Shown one piece after another: positions 36,448 to 45,121 of a stretch of DNA of 64,000 nucleotides. The stretch covers positions 806,001 to 870,000 of the forward strand of contig NZ_JAGDZB010000003.1 of NCBI RefSeq assembly GCF_049116215.1. The letters are read 5' to 3'. The notes beneath the pieces are model-generated. The model saw nothing but the letters and a program-made list of their open reading frames with translations. It had not been told where the DNA came from and ran no database searches. Within the stretch, counting starts at the first letter, position 1, and each line of letters opens with the position of its first letter. The DNA is from Shimia sp049116215. Its GTDB lineage: Bacteria > Pseudomonadota > Alphaproteobacteria > Rhodobacterales > Rhodobacteraceae. The position numbers and the translations under genes were made by a program.

Positions 36448-36480
36448 GATCCCGACAGTGACCGGGATACTGCTCTAGTA
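36448..36480 (+). repeat. Dispersed palindromic repeat, copy 4
   Basis: GATCCCGACAGTGACCGGGA followed by TACTGCTCTAGTA. It lies in the 297-base gap before the DUF4389 gene, which holds nothing else I can support. Same orientation as the other three. Confidence 0.75.
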
Positions 36481-36538
36481 GTATGGGTGGATGCGGCGCG
36501 TTCAAATCCAGCTGCGATAAGGGCCGCAAAGCCCGGGC

Positions 36539-36841
36539 CTAATCCAGCTCAGTCCAAGGCCAAGGCTTAACGTTACTGGCAGCCGTTTGGAATCTTGCCG
36601 CCTTGGCTATCCAAACTCCCAAGTCGGTTCCAAAATCGGCCAACCGCTCATTGGGCTGCTGATTGTTGACCATCATGACAACAAACTGAACAATCGTCGC
36701 CACCCCTAGCACCGTTTGTGCAACTGAGATCATGATAGCGATCAGCACCATGTAAATGAAACGTTGGAGCATATTGTCTGGTTGCTCAGGTTCATTCTGT
36801 TCGCCATGCAGGCGGCCTTCAATCTTTGCTTCGTCGTCCAC
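36539..36841 (-). CDS. DUF4389-family small membrane protein
   Basis: A 100-residue protein from GTG 36841 behind GGGGTGA. It has one or two membrane segments (FIYMVLIAIMISVAQ, VLGVATIVQFVVMMV), then NERLADFGTDLGVWI and a C-terminal KPWPWTELD, the usual ending of DUF4389. Function is unknown in the family. The 401 bases from here to the SIR2 stop hold only repeat-like intergenic sequence (with CTGACTTTGCAAATTGAG at its end); a short rightward frame there is not convincing. Confidence 0.75.
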   Translation of the reverse strand: MDDEAKIEGRLHGEQNEPEQPDNMLQRFIYMVLIAIMISVAQTVLGVATIVQFVVMMVNNQQPNERLADFGTDLGVWIAKAARFQTAASNVKPWPWTELD

Positions 36842-37242
36842 AATCTCACCCCGTTTTACGATTGAGCCTATGCAATAAAATCCACCATCGGACTTTGGCA
36901 GCAACCAGCTGCATTACCAAGGCAGTGTAAAGACGCAGGGTGCATAAAAGTGCCAACAGCAACGGTTACCAGCACTTTCGGCACATTGGCGAAAGTTTCG
37001 ACAGCAACCATGCAGCAGGCGCGACATTCTTTGACCAGCTTCACGAAAGCAGAAGTGCAGAGAACTAAGGCAGCCGAAGCCAATGCTGCAGTAGTCGCCA
37101 ATGGCAGCGAAGCGCAGAAAGCTGACTTTGCAAATTGAGTGTCGTTTAACCGAAGTGGACCTTCACTGATCAGAAAAGTAGACTTGGATAACTTGAGGAA
37201 AACTCTACAACCTGGCGGACTACCCAATGCATTGACGAAACA

Positions 37243-40200
37243 CTAGATTCGTAGAGTCTTCGCTTCGAGCTGTTGAAACCTGCGATCAAACTCCAAATTA
37301 GGATCGCTCTCAACAATTGCATCAAGTACTTTTCCAACCTCGTGAACATCGAGTTTGTTCGAAGCCTTCAAAACATGCCAAATCATTCTAAGCGCAAGCT
37401 TTGGCGCCCGAGTGGGAATATCTGACTGAGGTAGACCTCCAAGAAAAATCCGATGGGATCGGTATGGCGCAATGAATGCCTGGATCACGGGAAACAAAGA
37501 CTCTGCTTGAGAACCGCTGACAACCAGTAACCTTAAGAAGTCTTGTGTGGACAACTCGTCAACATACTCGGATTCCTTAGGCCAAATTTCTGCAAACAGG
37601 GGCAACACCTTTGCTTCGCTAAACCCTTCTGCCCCCTCTCCATTTTCTATCCTTCCCTCTTCGGCGGTCCATCTATACAATGTATGAACCATTGCAGCTC
37701 TTACCGATGCCGGGCAGTTCCTTAGCATTTTCGTAATTTCTTGGGCGGATACCCCCCAGTCTTGATCCTCCTTCGCAGCCAATGACAATGCAGGTCGTAA
37801 TACCTGAGCAGCTGTATTTTCAGCAGAAAATCTCCCCAATTCTTCTGAGCATTCACAAAGGCTCATATCAACGATTTCCTTGAACCGGGAAAAAGCTTGG
37901 GCACTCAGCCGGCTATCTTGAATGAACACAGAGCGAAGGCCCGTTGCAGTAGGTTCTTTTAGATTCGGCTCTAGTGTTTCAACGACAATGTCCTCGCAGT
38001 GGTTCATCAAGTAAGAAACATTGCGCACCAAAATTGCATTTGTCAGTAATCCCTTGGCTCCATCAGCCGCCAAGGCAGTAGCTAGCATCTCTTCAGCATC
38101 GCTTGTTTCAGATTTCGTTGCTAACGCATTGGAATGCATAAACAAGGCAACTTCAGCAAGCTTTCCGTGAGCGGTGTTTACGGCAAAATCCATTAGGTTT
38201 CTTGAGTCACTCAGTGGCGGCGCAGTCACATAAGGCCAGATTTTCCACCACCAATCACGTACGTTTTCCAATTGTTTCCTTCGGTGAAAAATGATCGAAA
38301 CAATCGGTTCAGAAAGACAGGTTAATTCTTCCGCAGAACAGTTCTCCAAATACTCGAGAGCTTCAATGAGGACTTCAAAAGTCGGGTCTTCCCCTTTGCT
38401 AGGGGCAAAAGAAATACCGCTTAGAAACGTAGACCACAGGGAAAGGTTTTCCTTCGAAAAGTCTCCGTTCTTTAAAGCTTGAAGCGCTGCTGCAGGATCA
38501 GACTGGCAAAACGTGGACCATCCCTGCTGATCTTCCAAATTGGGGCTTTCCAGCATCTCCTGAGCGACATGCAATTGTTGCTCCGGATCAGCTGAGCGAA
38601 TGGGTTCTTCACGTCCGACGACTCTTTGCACTCCAAATGAAAAAGATCTGAACAAATCCCGCTCTTCGACCTCCTGCCCATGAAACTCCCTGCGCTCTCT
38701 TATTTCTTTTAACTCTATTTGTCCCGGATCGGACAAGACGCCTGCCTTTTCAAGCATACTAAGGTAGATCCAGAGATCTCGATCACGCGCGATCGGTCGC
38801 CAGTCAGTGCCACTTGAAGAAGCGTCCGCGTCGCGAAATCTAGTAGGAGACTCAAGCAGAAACCTAGCCTCTAAATGCTCAACCAGATCTCGGTCAGCGC
38901 AAATTGCTTGATCTCTTATGAAAAGGGCTACTTCACGCCGACAGGCCCAAAGTTGCTCGGATCTTGCACGCAATAGTGTGCCAATTGCCTCATTTGGATC
39001 GATAATCTTCATCGTCCGGGCTGCATGCAGATAGAGTCTTAGCCCAATATTGCCTGGAAGTTGGAGCCATGAACGAGCTATTGCCATCGAACCATCTGGA
39101 TCAATTTCAATTGCTGCCGGAAAACAATCGATTATCAATCTAATTAGATATAAGATGCCATCCCTATGTTCGTTTTGTTCGTGATCTTCTATCGCAGGTA
39201 CTGAGGTATCATTTAAGTCAAATTCATTCGTAATATGCCCCAATTCAACTTCTAAACTTATCGCTTGACGCAGTTGGAAATTGGCAACTTCGACGGTACG
39301 GAGAGCCAATTCTGGACGTTCGATTAATCGGTCACTTAGTTCCTTCGCCCGCCAGGTGTCGTTGACTTCCAGCCGTGCGTAACACAGATTTCCAATTTTG
39401 ACGTCGCCCTTAACCGGGAACTCCTTTAAAACATTTAGCCTTCGTGAAATTCGAAGACCTGGCGCTACAAAGCTCACAGCACGTACTATGTCACTGTCAA
39501 GTAACTCGCCTGTGTCAAAGATGTCAGCGAGTTCAAAGTAGTCTAGACTTTCTTGATTTTCGTCGGAGAATTGAATTTTGCAAAATAAACGCCAGACCCT
39601 GCGCCAATCAGGCTGAACCTCGCGATTTCGGCGTAGTCTTTCCTGTACACTGGCTACCAGCGGCGCTCCAATTTCCTGAAGCCAATTAACTGCAAATTCA
39701 AATCGCTTTGGGCATTGGAAGTTTTTTTCTAACCAAAACGCGACAATCCTAGCTGATAAATCGGTAGGCCAAAGCTTGTTGTCCCTTATGAATTCAAACC
39801 ATTTAGGATCCTCAACGCATCGAATTACACAATCCCACACATCATTTGTTTCAGATAGAAGCCAAATGACCATGTTTTGCTGATCAATGGAAGACGTACG
39901 AAAATCCTTAGATACGATGTCTGATATGATTTCCTTCTTCTGCTTTTGAGGTCTTTCTATCAAATCCGCGAGATCTGATAATCCTTGCCAAAGAGCAAAG
40001 TGATTTTGTTTGCCCTCAGTTTTTTTTGGGTAAGGGATCGGTTCGACGCCAAGGGTCGCCCACTGTTTATGAACCTCGACGGGATCTTTCTCGTAAGAAG
40101 CAAGAGCGTATACGCTCCTCAAATCACTGAACCGAGACCTATCCGATTCTAAAACATTGAGAAAATAGCGAACTGGAGCGTCGCCAGCGCTGTAGCCAAC

Positions 40201-40845
40201 TAGAAGAATAGTCCTGCATCGCGAAAGATCGAATAGAAAGCGTGAAGCCCAACCAGAGCGCATATACGCTTCGCCATAGTCGGAGCTTGTCAGAACCAGA
40301 GGCGTTCTTCTCAAGTTGAGTTCTTGATCATCCAGGCGACCATGGAGATGAACAATGCCGTGAAAGCCGCTACTACCGGGTGCAGGCAATGCTTGCCCCG
40401 CAAAACTAATTTTGTCTACAGTTTCATCATTCGGCAGGGTTCCGTGAGCGTGCTCAAGCAGGGTTTCAAAATTGGTAGTGACGATTGTCGATCTATTCTC
40501 AACATCCTTTGACAGGCGGAGAAGAGTCCGGTGTTGGCTCAGATCAGCTTTGTCAGGCTTCCTTAGACGGTTACATACTGAGTCTTGTACTTTTTCAGGT
40601 TGCGCTAACCTGCGCGCCAACGAGCCGAGCACCTCCTCGTAACGCCCGGCTTCAAACGATTCAATTTCACCCGCTGACATAACCACACTCAGGTCTTCAA
40701 ACACACCCGAGGTGAGGGCTTTGAAGAGTTCAAGTTGTGGTGCGCTGATCCCAGCTCCGCACAATACGACCACTTCCCCCTTTATAAGTTCATTGACCAA
40801 TTTGTCAGGGAATTCGGGGCATTCTGGAAAAAAACTGACTGGCAT
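37243..40845 (-). CDS. SIR2-domain anti-phage protein (defence-associated sirtuin)
   Basis: A 1200-residue protein. The N-terminal SIR2 domain (about 20-290) has the NAD-binding GAGIS at 30-34, TTNFE at 123-127, the catalytic-type His168 in HLHGR and LVGYSAGD at 215-222. The remaining 900 residues are helical, probably repeats, and look like the DUF4020-type extension seen with such domains. Known proteins of this build (DSR1/DSR2) deplete NAD on sensing a phage part and stop infection. It is a single gene, next to the retron and transcribed the same way. Role is inferred from architecture and neighbours. Confidence 0.82.
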   Translation of the reverse strand: MPVSFFPECPEFPDKLVNELIKGEVVVLCGAGISAPQLELFKALTSGVFEDLSVVMSAGEIESFEAGRYEEVLGSLARRLAQPEKVQDSVCNRLRKPDKADLSQHRTLLRLSKDVENRSTIVTTNFETLLEHAHGTLPNDETVDKISFAGQALPAPGSSGFHGIVHLHGRLDDQELNLRRTPLVLTSSDYGEAYMRSGWASRFLFDLSRCRTILLVGYSAGDAPVRYFLNVLESDRSRFSDLRSVYALASYEKDPVEVHKQWATLGVEPIPYPKKTEGKQNHFALWQGLSDLADLIERPQKQKKEIISDIVSKDFRTSSIDQQNMVIWLLSETNDVWDCVIRCVEDPKWFEFIRDNKLWPTDLSARIVAFWLEKNFQCPKRFEFAVNWLQEIGAPLVASVQERLRRNREVQPDWRRVWRLFCKIQFSDENQESLDYFELADIFDTGELLDSDIVRAVSFVAPGLRISRRLNVLKEFPVKGDVKIGNLCYARLEVNDTWRAKELSDRLIERPELALRTVEVANFQLRQAISLEVELGHITNEFDLNDTSVPAIEDHEQNEHRDGILYLIRLIIDCFPAAIEIDPDGSMAIARSWLQLPGNIGLRLYLHAARTMKIIDPNEAIGTLLRARSEQLWACRREVALFIRDQAICADRDLVEHLEARFLLESPTRFRDADASSSGTDWRPIARDRDLWIYLSMLEKAGVLSDPGQIELKEIRERREFHGQEVEERDLFRSFSFGVQRVVGREEPIRSADPEQQLHVAQEMLESPNLEDQQGWSTFCQSDPAAALQALKNGDFSKENLSLWSTFLSGISFAPSKGEDPTFEVLIEALEYLENCSAEELTCLSEPIVSIIFHRRKQLENVRDWWWKIWPYVTAPPLSDSRNLMDFAVNTAHGKLAEVALFMHSNALATKSETSDAEEMLATALAADGAKGLLTNAILVRNVSYLMNHCEDIVVETLEPNLKEPTATGLRSVFIQDSRLSAQAFSRFKEIVDMSLCECSEELGRFSAENTAAQVLRPALSLAAKEDQDWGVSAQEITKMLRNCPASVRAAMVHTLYRWTAEEGRIENGEGAEGFSEAKVLPLFAEIWPKESEYVDELSTQDFLRLLVVSGSQAESLFPVIQAFIAPYRSHRIFLGGLPQSDIPTRAPKLALRMIWHVLKASNKLDVHEVGKVLDAIVESDPNLEFDRRFQQLEAKTLRI

Positions 40846-41064
40846 CTGTAGGTCTCGGTATACGTGCGTAGTTTTTTAACGCGTCTATCTTTTTATGTTC
40901 TGACAGATAGTTGCACCCAAGCCATTGAGAATCAATCAAGGATTGAAGTTTCAAGTTTATATATTGAGCCTAGAACGACTTCTATTGTTCGGGCCTTCCG
41001 ATTGCAGGACTTCTCTCTTTGGCGGCTTTGCCCCGCCCAGCGGCTGTTGTTTGGGCCTGAATCG

Positions 41065-41098
41065 CAGGTCCGCTTCGGGCTGGGAGGCGCCGTTAGAC
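41065..41098 (+). repeat. Retron-flanking repeat, left copy
   Basis: A unit with the core GGGCTGGGAGGCGCCGTTA occurs here and, slightly changed, at 43826-43859 on the other side of the retron, in the same orientation. Both are about 32 bases and carry a small CCGC/GGGC stem. The gap 40846-41167 that holds this copy shows no gene. Confidence 0.5.
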
Positions 41099-41167
41099 AG
41101 GTTTCGCACCAACGGCAGCTACGCGCAGAGAACAGACTTTGCAAACACTAGCTTATTTGATGGAGGT

Positions 41168-42205
41168 TTACCTATGCCGACCATACAAACTACGGAGTTC
41201 AACCACACGCTCCATGGTCTTTTTCATCTGCACATTTTCCGGCTCAATCTGTTCCCAAAAACGAACTCTTCCCTCCAACTGCTCAAAATAATTTGGAAAG
41301 AAAATTCTGCGCCGCGCTACGTGGCTAGACAATCCTGACGACCAGACAAAATACACGTCACGCTTTAAGTCACGCCGGAAACGTCTTGTCGGCCTTGGCT
41401 TGCCAGAGGTTATGTCCAACCCGGTTACGATCTTTTTGTCACCTTCGCTCAAGAAACGAACTTTTTTCTCATTTACTTGGAACCCCTCACTGGCAATAAT
41501 TTCAAAAAACAGCCTTCGAATCCCCTTTGGAATGGATTTTCCCGAGATCACAATGTCATCTGCATACCGAGTATATCTCAAACGCTTAGACTTGCAGATC
41601 TTCATGAATCTTTGATCCAAGTCTCGGCAGATAATATTGCTTAAATATGGGCTGGACGCGGCACCTTGCGGCAACTTCCGATCCAGCGTGCAGAGTTTTG
41701 CCAGTAGGAAGGCCACATTTGATGAGTATCCGAAATCAATAAAGACCTTTACCACTCTTGAAAAACCAATAGAGGGAAAAAAGTCCTTGAGATCTATCTT
41801 GAGGAGTTCCTTTCTACCGCAATGTACGAGTGCATTGTCGAAGATCGAGACGCCTTCTCGATATCCCGTAACACAAACCGGTAAATTTACAGAAGAAAGC
41901 ACTTCATCGACTATCCATCGCTGCACTTCAAGCAGTGATGGATAAGGAGCTTGAATTTCCCGCGAACCTCCTGTTCTCTTTTTGATCTTAAATCTTCTAT
42001 AGTAACTTTTTGTTCCATAACCCATCGCACTAAGGTCAGCCGGGTGTCGTCCAACTAGTAGCGCTAGGTGGGAGGACTCGAAAATAGGCGGAACTCCACT
42101 TGAAATACAGCGCCGGATATACGGCATGTAAGAACGCGCTAGATCACTTCGCAGGCCTATATCCTCGAAGTACTGATGCCATTTGTACAATAAATTGTCG
42201 TTCAT
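41168..42205 (-). CDS. Retron reverse transcriptase
   Basis: A 345-residue protein from ATG 42205 (MNDNLLYKWHQYF). Motifs: KIDLKDFFPSI at 136-146, QGAASSPYLSN from 180, catalytic YADD at 214-217, and the retron-specific VTG at 260-262. It makes multicopy single-stranded DNA from the RNA encoded just upstream. Its ribosome site GGTGA lies inside the a2 repeat of that RNA, so folding of the RNA may control its translation. A longer frame to 42244 would read into the RNA and is unlikely. Confidence 0.93.
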   Translation of the reverse strand: MNDNLLYKWHQYFEDIGLRSDLARSYMPYIRRCISSGVPPIFESSHLALLVGRHPADLSAMGYGTKSYYRRFKIKKRTGGSREIQAPYPSLLEVQRWIVDEVLSSVNLPVCVTGYREGVSIFDNALVHCGRKELLKIDLKDFFPSIGFSRVVKVFIDFGYSSNVAFLLAKLCTLDRKLPQGAASSPYLSNIICRDLDQRFMKICKSKRLRYTRYADDIVISGKSIPKGIRRLFFEIIASEGFQVNEKKVRFLSEGDKKIVTGLDITSGKPRPTRRFRRDLKRDVYFVWSSGLSSHVARRRIFFPNYFEQLEGRVRFWEQIEPENVQMKKTMERVVELRSLYGRHR

Positions 42206-42208
42206 AGC

Positions 42209-42433
42209 GTGGTCACCGCTACTTGATCTATCCGATGCTTGCATCGCTTACGCATGAAATGCGATGAATTTCTGTTTTCAAATTTGAAACCATAAATTTC
42301 ATCGTGTTTCATGCCTGCCGACGAACGGAGGCACAGTAACACTTTCTTGAGAAACTCAAGAAATGTTACTGTAAGGTTTTCGTACACCTTAACCGTAGAA
42401 GCGACTACACTTCTAAACGCTAGCGGTGACCAC
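42209..42433 (-). ncRNA. Retron msr-msd RNA
   Basis: A 225-base leftward RNA between the winged-helix and reverse transcriptase genes. Its ends are perfect 13-bp inverted repeats: a1 at 42421-42433 (GTGGTCACCGCTA on the minus strand) and a2 at 42209-42221. TAGC follows directly in and after a1, as at known branch points, so the branching G is probably at 42420. Then come short stems (including 42373-42392), a long hairpin of 18 bp with one bulge (42333-42372), and an A/T-rich stem (42263-42303). The long stems are candidates for msd. Exact msr/msd limits are not determined. Confidence 0.85.
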
Positions 42434-42457
42434 TCTGCTGCCCAGTTAGCACGCAAT

Positions 42458-42817
42458 TTAGTCTCCTCCAACCCCAAAGTCGCGCCGAGATAGCTTTGAA
42501 ACCCTGGGGGCGTACGGTTCAAAGGGACTGATCTTGCTGCCCTTGAAGCGTTCCGGCACTTCTCTCCAAGTTTTCCTGCCTCTAAATGCAAACATGTTTT
42601 GGTTATCCTGAATCCACAAACGCCCGGCTTTCGTAAGGTGCAAAGAAACGCCTTTCGCGGTGATAAGATTGAGCTTTGACAGGTTCCTAATCGCCCTTGA
42701 TATTTCTTTGATTGAGACTCCAACCTTTAAGGTCAACATTGAAACGGTCACACCGCCCTCTTGTCTGCGGGCCTGATCCAAAACGGTCAGTTCAAGGGAA
42801 GAAAGGCGATTATTCAT
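42458..42817 (-). CDS. Retron-associated winged-helix protein
   Basis: A 119-residue protein with an N-terminal winged helix (LTVLDQARRQEGGVTVSML, SIKEISRAIRNLSKLNLIT, TKAGRLWIQ) and a basic C-terminal tail. Its ATG overlaps the phosphoribosyltransferase stop (ATGA) behind AGGAG. In retrons of this make-up such a protein accompanies the phosphoribosyltransferase and may hold the toxin or bind the msDNA. Confidence 0.8.
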   Translation of the reverse strand: MNNRLSSLELTVLDQARRQEGGVTVSMLTLKVGVSIKEISRAIRNLSKLNLITAKGVSLHLTKAGRLWIQDNQNMFAFRGRKTWREVPERFKGSKISPFEPYAPRVSKLSRRDFGVGGD

Positions 42818-43677
42818 AACTCGCTCCTATAAACGAGGGTATCTCGTGGTTCACCCCTACAATCCTCTGGCCACCAAAGAATTGGAAAATTGGAGTTAGG
42901 TGCGTTGTGTCCCTTTAGGCAAAACAAAGCCTCTGCCCGCCCGTAGCCGAAGTTGGGAAGCATTTTTCCTTCGACTATTTGCGCCAAACCGGTTTCGAGT
43001 CGGTTCATGTGACAAGATTTCACGCCTAACTCTGCGCCGGAAAAGTGGCCAGACAAACCGGGTTTTAACTTCACCAAAAACTCCAAATCAATATCCAAAC
43101 CGGATAATAAATCAAAGGCCCCTTCCATTCCAAAGACCACCTTGACTTGCCCTGTCACTGGAAACTTTCTAGATTTTGATTCCGCAAATATGTGTTTAAG
43201 CCTTCCGCGAACAGTACTCCCAGTTCCTGCAAAATCATCTATTAGAATAAAGTGCGGGTAATCTTTCATATTTTTCTTTTTAAGATACATCGGAACACTA
43301 TTAAATAATTTGATGCGTCCTCCACGTGGAAGCATGGGTTTCAGTCTCTGCAAAACCATCTGAGAGCTGTCGGCTCCCTCATTCCAAGCCATGGCAACGA
43401 CCGCTACCGATGTTTTCGTAGAAGAAACTTGCGCTATGCTTTTTGCTAGTCTTCTTAAGTATTTTTCAAACTGGTTGTCCGACAAGAGGATAAATTTCTC
43501 CAGTACATGCTTTAAAACCGCGAACTCTTCAGTGTTCTCACATTGACCGGCAAGTTCTAGAATCTGCTTCTCACAATCCTCCAGATCCTGGCGACGCATG
43601 AAAAGGTCCATCAGCCAGTAGTCTATTTCCTCTCGAGGTATCGCCATTATTGAATTTGCCCAGTCCAACACCACCAT
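42814..43677 (-). CDS. Retron-associated phosphoribosyltransferase-like effector
   Basis: A 287-residue protein. FILIDDFAGTGST at 143-155 is the PRPP-binding loop of phosphoribosyltransferases, in the form seen in the PRTase-CE type of conflict systems. The N-terminal 90 residues are helical. Together with a winged-helix gene and a retron reverse transcriptase this matches what is described as type III retrons, where it is thought to be the toxic effector. Start choice between 43677 and 43647 is open. Confidence 0.82.
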   Translation of the reverse strand: MVVLDWANSIMAIPREEIDYWLMDLFMRRQDLEDCEKQILELAGQCENTEEFAVLKHVLEKFILLSDNQFEKYLRRLAKSIAQVSSTKTSVAVVAMAWNEGADSSQMVLQRLKPMLPRGGRIKLFNSVPMYLKKKNMKDYPHFILIDDFAGTGSTVRGRLKHIFAESKSRKFPVTGQVKVVFGMEGAFDLLSGLDIDLEFLVKLKPGLSGHFSGAELGVKSCHMNRLETGLAQIVEGKMLPNFGYGRAEALFCLKGHNAPNSNFPILWWPEDCRGEPRDTLVYRSEL

Positions 43678-43825
43678 GTCTAGAGAAGCCTAGCATCGTC
43701 GACAGACATCCTAACTCTACTGCAGGGCATTGCAAAGTCGAGTTTTTCCCGACATCTCAATTCTGGACTGCTTCCCATTGAACGCTCACTACCCATGCTG
43801 CTTAGATCTGATTTCGTCCCGCGAA

Positions 43826-43859
43826 CCAGAGCCCGCTATGGGCTGGGAGCAGCCGTTAC
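43826..43859 (+). repeat. Retron-flanking repeat, right copy
   Basis: The second copy, with core GGGCTGGGAGCAGCCGTTA, ends exactly over the stop codon of the phage gene at 43856. It thus marks the border between retron cargo and phage early genes. Nothing else is seen in 43678-43855. Confidence 0.5.
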
Positions 43860-44485
43860 CCCCTTGTATCAACAATCACCGAAAGCGCCCGCAACGCGCC
43901 CACAAATCGCTCCCCTACCCGCGTAAGCTCAGCCTCAACAACCGGTTCAACCCTTCCCCGCACGACCGCGAACAGCGCGTACTGCTGTTCACTCCGCAGC
44001 TGCCCGATATACCCCCGCCAGCGCATCCAGTCGTTCACGGCGTCGCGGTGGCGCTCGTCCTCACTCCGCAAGTCCGGCTTGTCGTCCTCCCGTGTTTCAA
44101 ACCGCTCCGGCATCATCTCGATCCTTGTTCCCTTCGCGTGGAGGCTCTTGCAGAGAACGACTTTGGCGTAGCGCGCCTCGGTCGCCGTAAAGGCTGCGTA
44201 AATGCTCCAGAGATTTGCTGCCTCCTCCTCGTCGCATGCGAGGTAGATAGCGCGCCCTGCGGCCTCTCCTAGCGCTTGTCTGCGCATGTTCTGCCGGTTC
44301 TGCACGGTGTCTTCCTGCCCCATCATTCGCGCTCGTGCGGACAGCACCGTGCGCTGCGGATCCCGTTCCTGGCTAATCTCTGCCATACGCGCCTTGCCTC
44401 GCTTCTTGGGGCGCGGTGTTGGCGCCAATCCTGGCAAATCCAGCGGCTGTTTCTTAGACTTCCCGCGGCGATCACCCTTCCCCAT
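43856..44485 (-). CDS. Hypothetical phage protein, end of leftward early operon
   Basis: A 209-residue basic, helical protein with a Lys/Arg-rich N-terminus (GKGDRRGKSKKQ). It overlaps the upstream gene by 14 bases and is the last phage gene before the cargo island. In related layouts such genes precede the terminase small subunit. Not recognised; a DNA-binding or packaging-linked role is only suggested by charge and place. Confidence 0.65.
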   Translation of the reverse strand: MGKGDRRGKSKKQPLDLPGLAPTPRPKKRGKARMAEISQERDPQRTVLSARARMMGQEDTVQNRQNMRRQALGEAAGRAIYLACDEEEAANLWSIYAAFTATEARYAKVVLCKSLHAKGTRIEMMPERFETREDDKPDLRSEDERHRDAVNDWMRWRGYIGQLRSEQQYALFAVVRGRVEPVVEAELTRVGERFVGALRALSVIVDTRG

Positions 44486-44684
44486 TTTTGCGCGCTCCGT
44501 ACTGCTCGGTTGCGATGTTGATCACCATCTGCTTGATCCAATCATCGTTGATTTCTTTCGGGTCGATTGCGGCGATGCCTTCCTTGTGCCAGAGCGCCAC
44601 GCGGGCCTTGTCACGGTTCTTCAGCAGCTGCGCGTGATCGCGCTCGTCCGGCCCTTTGCTGTAGATCGTTGAGACCAGTCTCAT
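44472..44684 (-). CDS. Small hypothetical phage protein
   Basis: A 70-residue charged helical protein, ATGA-overlapped with the gene before and overlapping the one after by 14 bases. Translational coupling in a compact early operon is likely. No family recognised. Confidence 0.65.
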   Translation of the reverse strand: MRLVSTIYSKGPDERDHAQLLKNRDKARVALWHKEGIAAIDPKEINDDWIKQMVINIATEQYGARKNGEG

Positions 44685-45121
44685 TGCTCACCTCCAAATC
44701 TCTTCAGCTGGAAACCAACCTCGGCAATGATTTCCTCGGCGCGTTTCTTTCCGCAGCGCTTTCCTCGAGGCGCTTCCTGTTTGGGCGGCAGGCTCGCCAC
44801 GTAGTCCCTGCCCCGCCATGCTTTGAGGATTTCTGAGATGTGCCCCGGATTAGGCTTCTTAGACGGATTGCGTCGCCGCCAATCGCGCAGCGCTGCCCGC
44901 ACCTGATCTTGCGGCCAGTCCTCGAGTTCGTCGCACCAGTCGGCCAGAACAGCGCCTTTCATTTCGGGCGAAAGTGGAGCCTGCCAGTAGCCTTGCATGA
45001 TGATTTCAACCTCGAACGCGATCCGGGCCCGATGGTCTTCGACTTCGTGCGGCGATAGCGATTGCGTCAGTCGTGGGGTCGGTGTTGGAAGCTTGGAAAC
45101 TGCTGCGGGAGCGTTGGTCAT
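44681..45121 (-). CDS. Hypothetical phage early protein
   Basis: A 146-residue protein with a helical core (FEVEIIMQGYWQAP...ALRDWRRRNPSKKPNPGHISEI). It overlaps the end of the initiator-like gene by 116 bases in another register, which is long but both frames look coding. The middle recalls small proteins that follow initiators and help load helicase, but that is a weak guess. Confidence 0.6.
   Translation of the reverse strand: MTNAPAAVSKLPTPTPRLTQSLSPHEVEDHRARIAFEVEIIMQGYWQAPLSPEMKGAVLADWCDELEDWPQDQVRAALRDWRRRNPSKKPNPGHISEILKAWRGRDYVASLPPKQEAPRGKRCGKKRAEEIIAEVGFQLKRFGGEQ

Larger units (their letters stand above)
19218..43855. mobile_element. Putative cargo island nested in the prophage
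   Basis: About 24.6 kb with an integrase at one edge, host-like metabolic genes and two defence candidates separates the terminase from small leftward phage genes (43856-46455) that would normally lead into it. Coding looks more AT-rich here than in the structural genes. The exact ends are not proven: the only shared string I see at both edges is CCGTTACCC (near 19296 and 43852), too short to be convincing. The alternative is an ancestral accessory region of the phage. Confidence 0.5.

Noticed and set aside
30529..36480. Integron attC sites and gene cassettes
   Set aside because: The repeats lack paired core sites, the blocks hold several genes in mixed directions, and no integron integrase is present; the recombinase at 19245 lies far off and lacks a visible integron-type insert.
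36950..37138. Short rightward gene
   Set aside because: No ribosome site, low-complexity Ala/Thr composition, and it lies in repeat-like intergenic sequence.
19296..43860. CCGTTACCC as the island attachment repeat
   Set aside because: Nine bases shared near both edges is within chance for the lengths compared; kept only as a hint.
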